Shown here in pieces: positions 20,844 through 30,576 of a stretch of DNA of 30,576 nucleotides. The position numbers and the translations under genes are program-made. Within the stretch, counting starts at the first letter, position 1. Each line of letters begins with the position of its first letter. This DNA is from Entrophospora sp. SA101 (Eukaryota; Glomeromycota; Glomeromycetes; Entrophosporales; Entrophosporaceae). The notes beneath the pieces were generated by a model, which saw nothing but the letters and a program-made list of their open reading frames with translations, was not told the DNA's origin and did no database searches. The stretch spans positions 13,403 through 43,978 of the forward strand of contig CAUDNR010002702.1 of NCBI GenBank assembly GCA_958430865.1, read 5' to 3'.

Positions 20844-23800
20844 ATGCTTGAATCAAATGGAAAAAAACAAATCAAAACCAGGTGTGTATCCTAGTTAATA
20901 ATATTATTATACGAGTACATATTAACAGAAATGATATTAATCTTATAATAATCAAAGTTTCAAAGTTATCCAGTCAATTGGTCAACTTTACACTGGCGGG
21001 AAAGCATGTATAACATCTGACGAGAATGCTTTAATAACAACTGTTGGAGAAGATATTGATGTTATTAATATTTATGACGGACAAAAATTGTTTAGACTAA
21101 GTGGTGTATGTAGGTTAATAATGATGATAATTACAATAATTTCATCACTTTCAAAATACAACGATGATAATGATTCTTTAATTTGTTGGAATATAGGATA
21201 GTGATCTTATCACTACCTTTGGCATAACGCCTGATGACAAATTATTAGTTAGTGCTAGTAGAAGTTTATTAGTGAAAATTTGGGATTTAAAAACTGGAAA
21301 ACTTTTAAGAACTTTTAGAGTAAATATTAAATTAAAAAATAGTTCAAATGTATTTTTTATTATCGTTCGATTTCATCTTGTTTAATGATCTTAATAATAA
21401 TAATAATGTCTTCTTTAAAGGCACATGATTCGCCAATAATTGTAATGGCAATCGATCCAACTTCTTCATTAGTAGCAACAGGATCTGCTGATGGTGTTGT
21501 TAAAATATGGGATATAGAAGGTGGATTTTGTACGCATAATTTTCACGGTCATGGAGGTGTAATCAGTTCATTAAAATTCTATAAACAAGGTCAAAATAAT
21601 TGGAAATTGGCTTCTGGGTCAGATGATTGTAATATTCGTATATGGGATTTACATAAAAGAAGGTAGGTAAAAAATAACAAGATGATGTTGATGATGAAAC
21701 AATTAAGATAATGTTTTAATTAATTAATTACTAATTAATTATTTTATTTTAGCTGTGTTGCTATATTAAAAAACCATGTTAGTCTAATTAGTGGCCTAGA
21801 TGTATCTAATGATGGAAGATATTTAATAAGCAGCTCTCGTGATAAAGTAATATGTACATGGGATCTTCATAATATCGACAATAATAAAAAAATATTAATT
21901 AACACATTTCCAATTTATGAGGTAAATGATGACTATTTGATTCAATAAAAAATATTTTTAAAGAGAATATTAAAACAATATGTGTATGTGTGTATGCATT
22001 TATGTTAGACAATCGAAGTGATAGGTGTATTAGAAGAGAATTCTACTGATGATTCAGGCAGTTCATCCAAAGAATTGATTTATACTGGTGGTGATAAAGG
22101 TATATTACCTATTTATTTTTACGGAAAAATATCTATTATATTATTAAAATGATAATAATAGCGAATTATTGTATAAATATTGAATAGGTATAATTAGGGT
22201 ATGGGAACTTCATACCGGTAAACTATTTATGTCACAAGAACCTGAAAAAAATACAAAATACACAATAAAAGATATAATGTATGCTATATAATTATAAATC
22301 AATCAATCAATGAACAATGATATTTATCATGATCATTGTTAATACCATTAACAATAATTCCATCAATTAACAGATATTTAAGGAAAAGTAAAAGTCTAAT
22401 AGCAGTAACAGATGATCAAAACTTTTTATTTTACAATTTATCCAAAAATTTAAAAAGATATAGACAAATCATTGGTAACAACGATGAAATACTAGATCTT
22501 TCTTTTATTGGTCCAGACGAAACTCATCTGGCCATAGCTACAAACACAGAACAAATTGGATTGTTTAACATGACAGCGTTTGACTTTAATATTGTTTATG
22601 GTCATAATGATATAGTTATTTGTCTGGATAAAAATAATACAGGTGATATTCTCATTTCTGGTTCAAAGGATCATACTATTAGAATTTGGAAGTTTGATCT
22701 GAACAGTCAAGATGCATCTGATCGGGTTAAATGTTTGGGCGTTTGTGTTGGTCATACTGAGGCTGTCGGTTCTGTTGTTATGTCCAAAAAAACTGAAAAT
22801 TTTTGTATTAGTGGCAGTGCTGATCGAACTATAAAATATTGGGATCTATCATCAATTGGTCAGTAAAAGTTTCTTTAATAAGTAAATTTTTTCTTATTAT
22901 TCTATTTAAATGAATCTCTCTAATACATATATATATATATATATATAATGTCAATGAAACAGATAAATCAGATCCAGATGAAAACCATAAACCCAAGTCT
23001 CTTTATACTCATCATGCACACGATAAAGACATCAACACAATAGCCATTTCACCAAATGAGAAAATATTTGCAACAGGGTCACAAGATAAAACCATAAAGA
23101 TATGGTCAACAAAAGATGGTAATTTGGTTGGTAAATGTTTAGGACATAAACGTGGTGTCTGGTCTATTGATTTCTCCAGGATGGATCAGACCTTATTATC
23201 AAGCTCTGGTGACAAAACCATAAAAATTTGGAATTTGAATGATTTCACTTGTTTGAAAACTTTTGAAGGCCATCAGAACACAGTATTGAGATCCGTGTTC
23301 ATCACATCAGGTTCACAAGTTGTTTCATGTGGATCAGATGGATTGATAAAAATTTGGTTGAATAAGACAACCGAGTGTATTAATACACTTGATAATCACA
23401 CTGAAAAAATTTGGGCGTTGACTGTTAATAAAAATGAAAATTTGATAATTTCAGGTGGTGCTGATAGTTTAATTAATATTTGGAAAGATGTTACTGAAGA
23501 AGAAATGGAAATTAAAATTAAAGAAGAAGAAGAATTAATACTAAAGTATGTAATTAATTGTCTCTTTGTGTTTGCTTTTTTATTTTGAAATGTGTGTATA
23601 AAAATTTTTTATTCATCTTATAGAGAGCAAGATTTAGCAAACTATTTACAAAAAAAAGATTACAAAAATGCCATATTGCTTGCGATTAGTTTGGATCAAC
23701 CTCATAGATTATTAAATTTATTCAAGCAAATTATGAATAATCGACCTGAAGGTAACTAACTAACTAGCTAATCGATCAATCAATCCCACCATTACACGTG

Positions 23801-24323
23801 TGCACATATTTTTGCAATGAATTAAGCCATATAATTTATTCTTTATCTAACACCACTGCCTCGTCTTTTTTTTTTCAGGTGATAGCAGTATAACAGGATT
23901 AAAAACAATAGATGGTATATTAATTAATCTAGAAAAAGAAAATTTAGAAAAAATCTTGACTTATATAAGAGATTGGAATACCAATTCAAAAAATTTTCAG
24001 GTTTCTCAAACAATTTTAAATGTTCTATTAAGGAATTTCAATTCCAACCAATTATTAGAAATCGATGGAATCAAAGAGGTACTAATTTTTATAACAGATA
24101 TTATATATATAAACGTATATAATTTTTTTATTTTATATATATATAAATATATAATTTTTTTTATTTTATATAGTTGATAGATGGATTATTGCCATATTCT
24201 GAAAGACATTTTCAAAGAATTGAAAAATTATTGATAGATTCTTACATCATTGATTATAGTTTATATTCTATGGATTTATTGGATCCTATTAGCAAAATGA
24301 ATATATCAGATGATGATGAATAA
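20844..24323 (+). CDS. UTP13: U3 snoRNP protein Utp13 (TBL3), copy 2
   Basis: Second complete copy. Exons are 20844-20881, 20958-21105, 21197-21319, 21421-21662, 21753-21921, 22009-22099, 22188-22278, 22374-22858, 22963-23545, 23624-23751, 23879-24078 and 24174-24323, again 815 aa. All splice sites, the (at)n run in the eighth intron and the 5' and 3' flanks match copy 1, so both copies should be expressed if the duplication is real. UTP13 is normally single-copy, as one fixed-stoichiometry member of UTP-B, so an intact second copy is unusual. Confidence 0.92.
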
Positions 24324-25058
24324 TGAAAGATTATATGCTTTTTTATAGATGTATTTCTAATTCTAATTAAGATTATTTAAAACCAACAAGAATATTTTAA
24401 TAAATCAAACCCCTTTTTTTTTACCGATCTTTTACAATAATTTGATCCGGATGTCTTGCAATCACTCGTTGCTTGATGTTCTAACGTATAACTAGCGGAT
24501 TATCGAGTTAACGTTAATAACGGGTTGTTAACAGATTAACGGTTAGCTTATAGGACTTAGGTGTTAACCCGTTAACGATAATATCAATATATATTAATAT
24601 TACAATTAAGAATACATTAATCCGTTAATATTAACAACAACAACAACAACAACAATATTGATTCTTTTTTTATGCTGAAGTGAGGATTTTTTGACCATTT
24701 TTATTTATCTAATACATTATTATTAAAATAAAATCAATATCACAATCTTTCAATCCCTTTTAAGGAAAAACATGAAATTATTTTTCAATGAAAAGGAAAA
24801 TTTTAAACAATACAGAGAAAAAAAGAACAAGGATGAAACCAGATTTTTTTAAAAAAATTATGTTCTTAAAAAGAAACAAGTGTTATTTATTTAAAAAGAA
24901 TGGTGGCGGTGGTTGTAATGCATTACAAATTGTCGTCACTCTAGTTTAACTAATAATAATCAAAAATGCAAAATGAAATAATTTTAATAATGGAATAAAT
25001 CTAAATACTAATCAATAGCTTATATCTAAGATGCATAATCATAAAATTAATAATGTAT

Positions 25059-25534
25059 CTAGTCGCAGAAGTTATTAATGCATTTCCCACTTTTGCATGC
25101 TTTATCTACAAAACAAGAGCCTCCAGCAGGACGATCATCAGTGAGTTGGCATTTGAACGTATCAGAACCAGTAATACGACAAATTAAAGTTATACAATCA
25201 GGGTCAAAATTGGCGCCTACGCAAGGCTCTCCTTGGTTAATAAGGCACAATTTATTATCGCCACATACTTCTCCATCAGAACAATCAGCATCATCATTAC
25301 AAGCATCATCTGATAAATGTGTACACATAGTTAATAAATATCAAGATATGAATTTACATAAAAATTTAAAAGAGGGTTTTGCAAGAAAATCATTTGTGCA
25401 TGTTTTTAGAATAGATTAAGACACATACTCGGTCTTCTTTTGAAGAGTCCATTTCCACCGTTGATGCTTATTGCACCAACAAAGACGCTGGAGAAGATTG
25501 TTGCAAAGAGCACAATTAAAAGAGTTAGTTTCAT
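25059..25534 (-). CDS. Small secreted cysteine-rich protein (SCR), copy 4
   Basis: Exons 25429-25534 and 25059-25309, 118 aa, equal to copy 1 with a TAG stop. It sits in the second 9.26-kb block, convergent with UTP13 copy 2, and has a complete pogo element 203 bp upstream of the ATG. Confidence 0.85.
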
Positions 25535-25736
25535 TGTTGAAAATTTGAAGTGTGCAATTAATATTAATGACAAATGAAAATTTTTTCTAAGTGGATTTGT
25601 TTGTGATTTTGCAAAAGTATTGATTTATTTAGTTATTTATATAATATTTATGTAAGGAATAAATAGATAGTTTCTTGGGGTATTCGATATAAGTTGATTA
25701 ACAAATCTAAGTAATGTCATAATGTAAATTCATATA

Positions 25737-26922
25737 CAGTTCACTCTCTCTATAACGGCCCGCCTGATTTGGCAAAAAAAGGCCGTTATAGAGAGAGACC
25801 GTTATAGAGAGTTTGCAGATCATGGTCATAATGTGATACAATATAAAGATTTTTATTTTGTATGATAAAATATATTTAAAAAATAAATGAAATAAATGAA
25901 AGTAAACTATTTATAATTTGCATACTTATTCAATATTAAAAAAGCCATCTAGTGTGGATTGTTGTTGTGAGTTAAAATCAATTTTTTTAATTTTTCTTTT
26001 CAATAATTTAAAATTATCCTCATTTAATTCTGATTGTTTGTTGGTCAATGTAAATTTCTAATGTTTTTATTGCTGACAAGGCCTCTTTATTTGTAACAGG
26101 TGGAAGTTCTTCGATTATTTCTTCCTGGCTTTCATTTTTCTCTGGTAGATTAATTATTGGTAACTATGTCATTTAGATTATTCCATCACTTACATATGAG
26201 TCATCAATTTCAATGTATTCAGACGCAGATATAGGATTAGGAAGTGCAAGTTCATCAATCAAATTTTGCAAATCATTGAGCTCTCTTACATTCAATAAAT
26301 TTAAAATTGATGACATATTTTCAATTTCGTTGGAATTAATATCATAATCAGGTAAGATACCAGTTTTTTTCCAGCAGTTAACTATAGTTTGACTGGTAAC
26401 TTTTTTCCAAGCTTTTGCTGTAAATTTAATTGCATGTTTTAATTGAATTTTTTCATATTCTTAACCATTTCTCTCTTCTTCATAATCACTAATTTTTTTT
26501 TGCAAGAAAAGTTTTTTGTAGTTCACCTTGAAGCTGTTGATTATCCCAGCATCACATTGTTGTAAAAATTTTGTTGTGTTTGGTGGTAAGAAGTAAACTC
26601 TTACATTAGTTAAATTTGTTGAATTCAGAAATAGAATGACAATAAGCGCGTTCAAATTATTAATATTAATAATTGAGTGTGACACACTCAATTTCTTAAT
26701 TTGGTAATGATTACCTCAGATCATGATCGTCAGCCGTTATAGACAACATATAAAACATACGAGAGAATTTCCAGTGGCTGGCCGTTATACACTATAGGAA
26801 ATTTAATTAAGAAAGCCGTTATAGAGTAAGGTTTTTATATAGTAAAAATTTGGTTTCTGATTTACAGTGCGTTATAGAATGGAGGCCGTTATAGAGGGGG
26901 CCGTTATAGAGAGAGTGAACTG
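25737..26922 (-). mobile_element. Full-length defective pogo/Tigger element, unit 4
   Basis: Same element as 15622-16824 but 1186 bp. It has one 15-bp GGCCGTTATAGAGGG unit fewer, and its right terminus matches the left one perfectly over 22 bp (without the extra ga). TA flanks are at 25735-25736 and 26923-26924. The transposase remnant 26461-26691 and its stop match unit 3. It ends 36 bp from the RBM48 stop codon, so the RBM48 3' UTR probably runs into it. Confidence 0.9.
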
Positions 26923-26958
26923 TATATATAGCACAGTATTTAAGATTTAAATTTTTTT

Positions 26959-28434
26959 TCAAATTCTTCTTCGATTTTTTTGAGATTGGTTCGAAGTTTC
27001 TTTATTCGATTGTGTTTGTGAGTAATAACGTTTTCCAGCACTATTGTCATTACCCTTAACAGTTAAGGATGTTGTTGATGATGGTGTTGATGTGGATATT
27101 GTTGAAATTGAGGCTGATTCTATTGCCTTACTTGCTGAATTTTTAACCATGGATGATATTAACTGTTAAAATAAATGAAGAAAAATTAATAATTTATAGA
27201 TGCATATAATTTTTACATTTTAATATATTTAGAAAACTTTACAGTTTGTTCAGATTGTTGAGGTTGATGATATGTTGAAAATAAATTTTGGTCGTAATGT
27301 TCATAATGTGTTTGTGATGGATATCCAACTCCCGGTATTGGTGGTTCAGTGCTAAAATTAAAATTATAATTAAAATAAGAATTTTTTTTTTGTTTTCTTG
27401 TAAGGAAAAAAAATATTGTTTGAATTTTTGAATTGTTAACTTGTAATATTGATGATAATTATAGGAAGTTCTGTGGATATCATAATTGTTGGTATTATAA
27501 GCAAATGATTTTGGTGAGGGTAAAGATGGTGGTGTAACAGTAGACATTTGGGTTGGTTGGAAACTTGCTTTGCCTGAGATTTTTGATTCATTGCCTTTTT
27601 TTATATCTAAACAAATTAAAAAATAATTTATTTTATTAAATAATTTGAATGTTATTTTTCCATAAAAGGATTATTTTTAAAAATTACTTTGTTTATATTG
27701 AAAAATTTTTTTTTGAGTTTTAATAGCAATAACTTGACATCTTTCTTGCAGTTTTTCACGTGTATCTTCTACTGATTCATACTCTGGTGCATATCTCACT
27801 TTCAAAGGACTATTGAAAAAAATATGTTCATTAACCTTTCTTTTTGCAGCTCTAAATTTATAAATAATTAGCTTTTTAAAACTAGAAGGTGATATTAGAA
27901 ATTAATAATAATATAGAAATTTTATTATTACCTTGCCTCAGGCAAAGAAGCAAATTTTACCCATAATACTTCTGTAAATTCTTCACATGGATAATCATGT
28001 AAAATTTGATGTCTAAATATTATTATTTATGAATCATGATCATGACTGATTATTTGGGTTTTTTAAAATACGTATATATATTATATAACTTTACAATTCA
28101 ATCGTCCCATATAGCTCAAGTAGCTTGATCAATTCTTTTATCACATTTATTTCTGGTATATTTTCTATAATCAAGTATCTATTAAAAAAAAGAACCCCTT
28201 CTTTAAAAACTATAATTATTTTTTTTGTAGCAAATAACATTGTTTATAAGTGTTTTTTAGCTTTACTTGGATTCTTTGTTAATTGTATAAACTTTGACGG
28301 CAGTTGGTTTACGACCTGATCTGTAACTTGGTCTTTCTGGCAAGCCTATAATATTTGAGTGAAATTGTCTAATTATTTAAAAAGATTATAAAACTTATCA
28401 AATATGTATAAAGAGATATTCTACCTTCGTTCAT
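26959..28434 (-). CDS. RBM48: RNA-binding protein RBM48 homologue
   Basis: Eight exons (28425-28434, 28267-28345, 28095-28178, 27932-28012, 27688-27851, 27441-27606, 27243-27351, 26959-27162) join in phase at GT-AG sites to 298 aa. Residues 10-120 match the RBM48 core: RPSYRSGRKPTAVKVYTIN, an RRM with KYLIIENIPEINVIKEL and DYPCEEFTEVLWVKFASL, then AAKRKVNEHIFF and RYAPEYESVEDTREKLQER. The C-terminus is low complexity (Ser/Thr/Gln-rich) and ends basic (KNRRRI). RBM48 with ARMC7 supports splicing of minor (U12-type) introns, so the gene hints that this organism keeps a minor spliceosome. The 10-bp first exon rests on splice logic and phase only. The gene is single-copy in this window. Confidence 0.88.
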
Positions 28435-28788
28435 TTAAAAAAATGAAAATTTTTTAACTGGTAGTACAATTGTATTGGCAAGCTTTTGTTGACTTGCATT
28501 TTTTACGCCACACAGAGAAAATTACGCAATGTTCAACAACCATCATTTCCGACAAAATTTTAATAATGCGAGCTTCATTTATTTTTGACCAAAAATAGCA
28601 AATGCAACAACATTAGGAATTGATCACACGGCGTATCTCGATTTAGCGGATATGTTTGTTCCAAAAAAATTATCCGCTAAATCGAGATATCCGCAAAACC
28701 AAGATATTATTACAAAGCTTTTATTTATATCATTGAATTTTTCCTTTACTTACTTTACATTATCTAGAATAAGCTCACCTGATTGTGC
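28435..28788. other. Upstream region of RBM48
   Basis: No gene is recognised. A short plus frame from 28530 (MFNNHHFRQNF) ends after 19 codons. The stretch contains the inverted repeat listed separately. Confidence 0.4.
28625..28700. repeat. Hairpin resembling a pogo/Tigger-type end
   Basis: A perfect 18-bp inverted repeat, ATCTCGATTTAGCGGATA at 28635-28652 and its complement at 28671-28688, has an 18-base loop, followed by a further atatccgc. The terminal motif plus nearby inverted copy matches the build of the other two pogo-like ends in the window. The outer bases (cacacggcg) do not give a clear CAGT terminus, so it may be a truncated end or a MITE. Confidence 0.45.
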
Positions 28789-29390
28789 TCATGTCTCAGA
28801 ATTGACTTGACTGAGATTAGTAATTGATTTCTTTGGCTTGATAACCAGGTGAGCTTTGGACAAAGCTTCTTCTTGACTGCTCAATCTGGCAACACACTTG
28901 CCATTTTCTGTAACTACTCCTTGGTCATTTGCTTGGAGAGTTTTTCGAGCTTCATTATATTGTTCTATTTTAGGAGCAAATTCTTCTCTTTTCATTCAGC
29001 AATGTCCACAATTTTCCTTATATTTAAAGAACAACATGTAAATGAAGATGCCTTAGACTCTCATCACTGGCAATAAACACAAGATTAAAATCGTTGGGCT
29101 GGTAAACCTGGCAAATCTCACTGATAGCTTTTTTTAATGATCGGTAGAAGGCTCCTTCATTCATCCTGAGTTGTTTCATATGCGTCCTTTCAATGAGTTT
29201 AGTAGCTATCAATGAATCAGCTTTGGGATTGCGAGTACGATTTATAAGTGCAATATATTCCCGTTTCAGAGTTAAACTTATAGAGAAGTCACAAGATTTA
29301 TTTCTTTATATCCATTCATGTTTTTATTTATTTGCAAGTGCAATATGTTTGTTGTATTCCATAATAAAGAGCCAGCTTGGTTATCTATCT
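28789..29390 (-). pseudogene. Unidentified broken coding remnant
   Basis: One minus-strand frame reads REYIALINRTRNPKADSLIA, then TKLIERTHMKQLRMNEGAFY and NLVFIASDESLRHLHLHVVL (29024-29290). After a one-base shift it continues FFKYKENCGHC, a TGA, then KREEFAPKIEQYNEARKTLQ and VARLSSQEEALSKAHLVIKP (28789-28995). The pieces look like one former protein with a frameshift and at least one nonsense codon. The family is not recognised, and a transposon origin is possible. Confidence 0.4.
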
Positions 29391-29870
29391 ATATGACCAA
29401 GGTAAGTCTTTTTTATCTTTAGCACGATAATTGTTCATTCATGTTACAATTTTATATTTAAATAGATAGAGATAAGAAAGTATTAATAACAATTTATGCA
29501 AGTTTGTTTGAAGATGGAAATTTTCCTTAAACAACATATTAATATAGGATTGACTCTATATAAAATATAAATTTACATCAGACATACCATGGAACCCAAA
29601 AATTACGGCACTATCAGAAGTATTTTAAAAAAGAACAAGATGAAAAAATTCCACCTCATATTTTCAAGATAAATGATCAAGAATATTTGGAAGAAGAAAG
29701 AAAGTTTATCATGAAAAACAAGTAGAAGAGAAATAATTTGCAGCCATTTGAATGTTAACATTATCTGGTTTTGACAATGATATACTTAAACTCATCTCTG
29801 ACAAAAGGTCAAATGTTATTGTAATGGCATTCCTGATGCTTGAGTAGGTTTAAGTTTTTAATACCTTTTA
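29391..29870. other. Region without a firm gene
   Basis: A plus frame near 29590-29724 reads YQKYFKKEQDEKIPPHIFKI and continues NDQEYLEEERKF, ending in TAG. It is protein-like but too short to assign and has no start or splice context. Nothing else is seen. Confidence 0.3.
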
Positions 29871-30029
29871 CAGCTCTAGAAACCCTTTTTAGTTTTCAAA
29901 TAAATTGAATTCATGAAAGGATCATTGACAACCTCTTGAGCTTTCACTATACCAGGATTAGATGTTTCGAAAAGAAAATGTTGAAACTTCATAACTTCTT
30001 TAAAATATACATCTTCAGCATAATGCCGA

Positions 30030-30118
30030 GTCGAGCCGAGTTTATACTTGGCTTGAATTCGGCTTGACTCAAACATAAAAAGGCACTACGTGGACTCGGC
30101 TCAAGCTCGAAAACTCTA
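30030..30118 (-). repeat. Probable hAT terminus with CGAGCC-type subterminal repeats
   Basis: On the minus strand from 30118 the sequence begins TAGAGTTTTCGAGCTTGAGC and is followed by several copies of a GAGCCGAG/CAAGCCGA motif in both orientations down to 30030. A TAGAG start with a repeat-rich subterminal zone is typical of hAT ends. The partner end and any 8-bp target duplication were not found. Confidence 0.45.
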
Positions 30119-30576
30119 GCAAACTCTCTATTTTTTTATAAAATTACCATTGAAAACAATAATGAAAATAATAAAATGGGAATCCATGTTTAACAATATT
30201 TGTGCTTCTAATAAAAACCGTTTTTAGGCCTCCTCACGTTTCCCTCCTCCTTCAACTTTTCCCTCGAATTTTTCAAATGCTCTCTAATTCCTTCGATAGT
30301 TGACATTTTTTATGACAAAACCCATTTTTGGGCTCGTAATTGGCTGCCAGAATTGACTGCGGCTCAAAACCCTGCCAGGATTTTGATGTAATATCTCGTG
30401 ATTTAAATATAAATAAAATATTGTACATAATAAAATTATTTTATTTTATTCTAATTCCTATCATTACAATTTTGAAAACATGGTTTTTGTTCACAAATGT
30501 GAGGAAATGTAATATGTATTTTTGTACTTAACACACCATCAGGACAATACCTTTTTAATGGATGTTCTTTTTTATC
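30119..30576. other. Right edge, no gene recognised
   Basis: A moderately GC-richer patch at 30225-30375 (cctcctcacgtttccctcc, cgtaattggctgccag, ctgcggctcaaaaccctgcc) stands out from the AT-rich surroundings and may be part of a repeat. No coding or RNA gene is supported. Confidence 0.35.

Larger units (their letters stand above)
17157..26414. repeat. Large direct duplication, copy 2 (9.26 kb)
   Basis: Partner of 1365-10622. It begins exactly where the 204-bp inverted arm 16954-17157 ends (one shared base at the join) and its pogo element runs on to a complete right terminus at 26922. As this copy passes without an obvious break into the pogo end and the RBM48 3' region, it may be the ancestral arrangement on the right-hand side; this is inference. 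Confidence 0.95.

Noticed and set aside
29876..30076. 66-aa minus-strand frame
   Set aside because: It runs through the hAT-like subterminal repeats and has no recognisable domain.
1..30576. CRISPR array, rRNA or tRNA genes, bacterial operon structure
   Set aside because: Repeats are transposon ends or large duplications, genes are intron-rich and eukaryotic, and no RNA gene signature was seen.

Overview
The window looks like nuclear DNA of a filamentous fungus. It is very AT-rich, its genes carry many short GT-AG introns (about 50-200 bp), and it is crowded with decayed hAT, pogo/Tigger and LINE elements. I favour an arbuscular-mycorrhizal fungus (Glomeromycotina, Rhizophagus-like) from the style of genes and repeats; this is inference, not proof.

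Layout. 1-1364 is unique sequence with the end of a pogo-like element and a dead hAT BED-finger fragment. 1365-10622 is a 9.26-kb block that recurs, apparently base for base, at 17157-26414 (constant offset 15,792). The block holds a three-exon BTB/T1 (KCTD-like) gene (-), a bZIP pseudogene (-), the 3' end of a LINE with an RNase H domain (+), an unidentified remnant (-), the complete 12-exon UTP13/TBL3 gene (+, 815 aa), and a two-exon gene for a small secreted 12-cysteine protein (SCR, -) with a defective pogo/Tigger element 203 bp upstream of its ATG. In the left block the SCR gene plus the left part of the pogo element is itself duplicated in tandem (period 1354 bp). Between the blocks (11995-17156) lie a USP-like fragment, an internally deleted hAT element (12204-14908), a third SCR gene with its C-terminus cut off, a full-length copy of the defective pogo element, and two perfect 204-bp inverted arms (14779-14982 and 16954-17157) around that unit.

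Right of the second block the pogo element ends at 26922, only 36 bp from the stop codon of a complete eight-exon RBM48 gene (-, 298 aa). The rest (28435-30576) is unique sequence with hairpin/TIR debris, an unidentified broken coding remnant and a probable hAT end.

The genes do not form an operon or pathway. UTP13 (ribosome biogenesis) and RBM48 (minor-spliceosome splicing) are housekeeping genes; the SCR family is the accessory element, with four copies in the window. The most notable thing is the architecture: a very young nested duplication whose breakpoints fall at transposon ends and inverted repeats. It is either a recent template-switch or transposon-linked rearrangement that doubled UTP13 and the BTB gene and amplified a secreted-protein gene, or an assembly artefact; only read-level data can decide.
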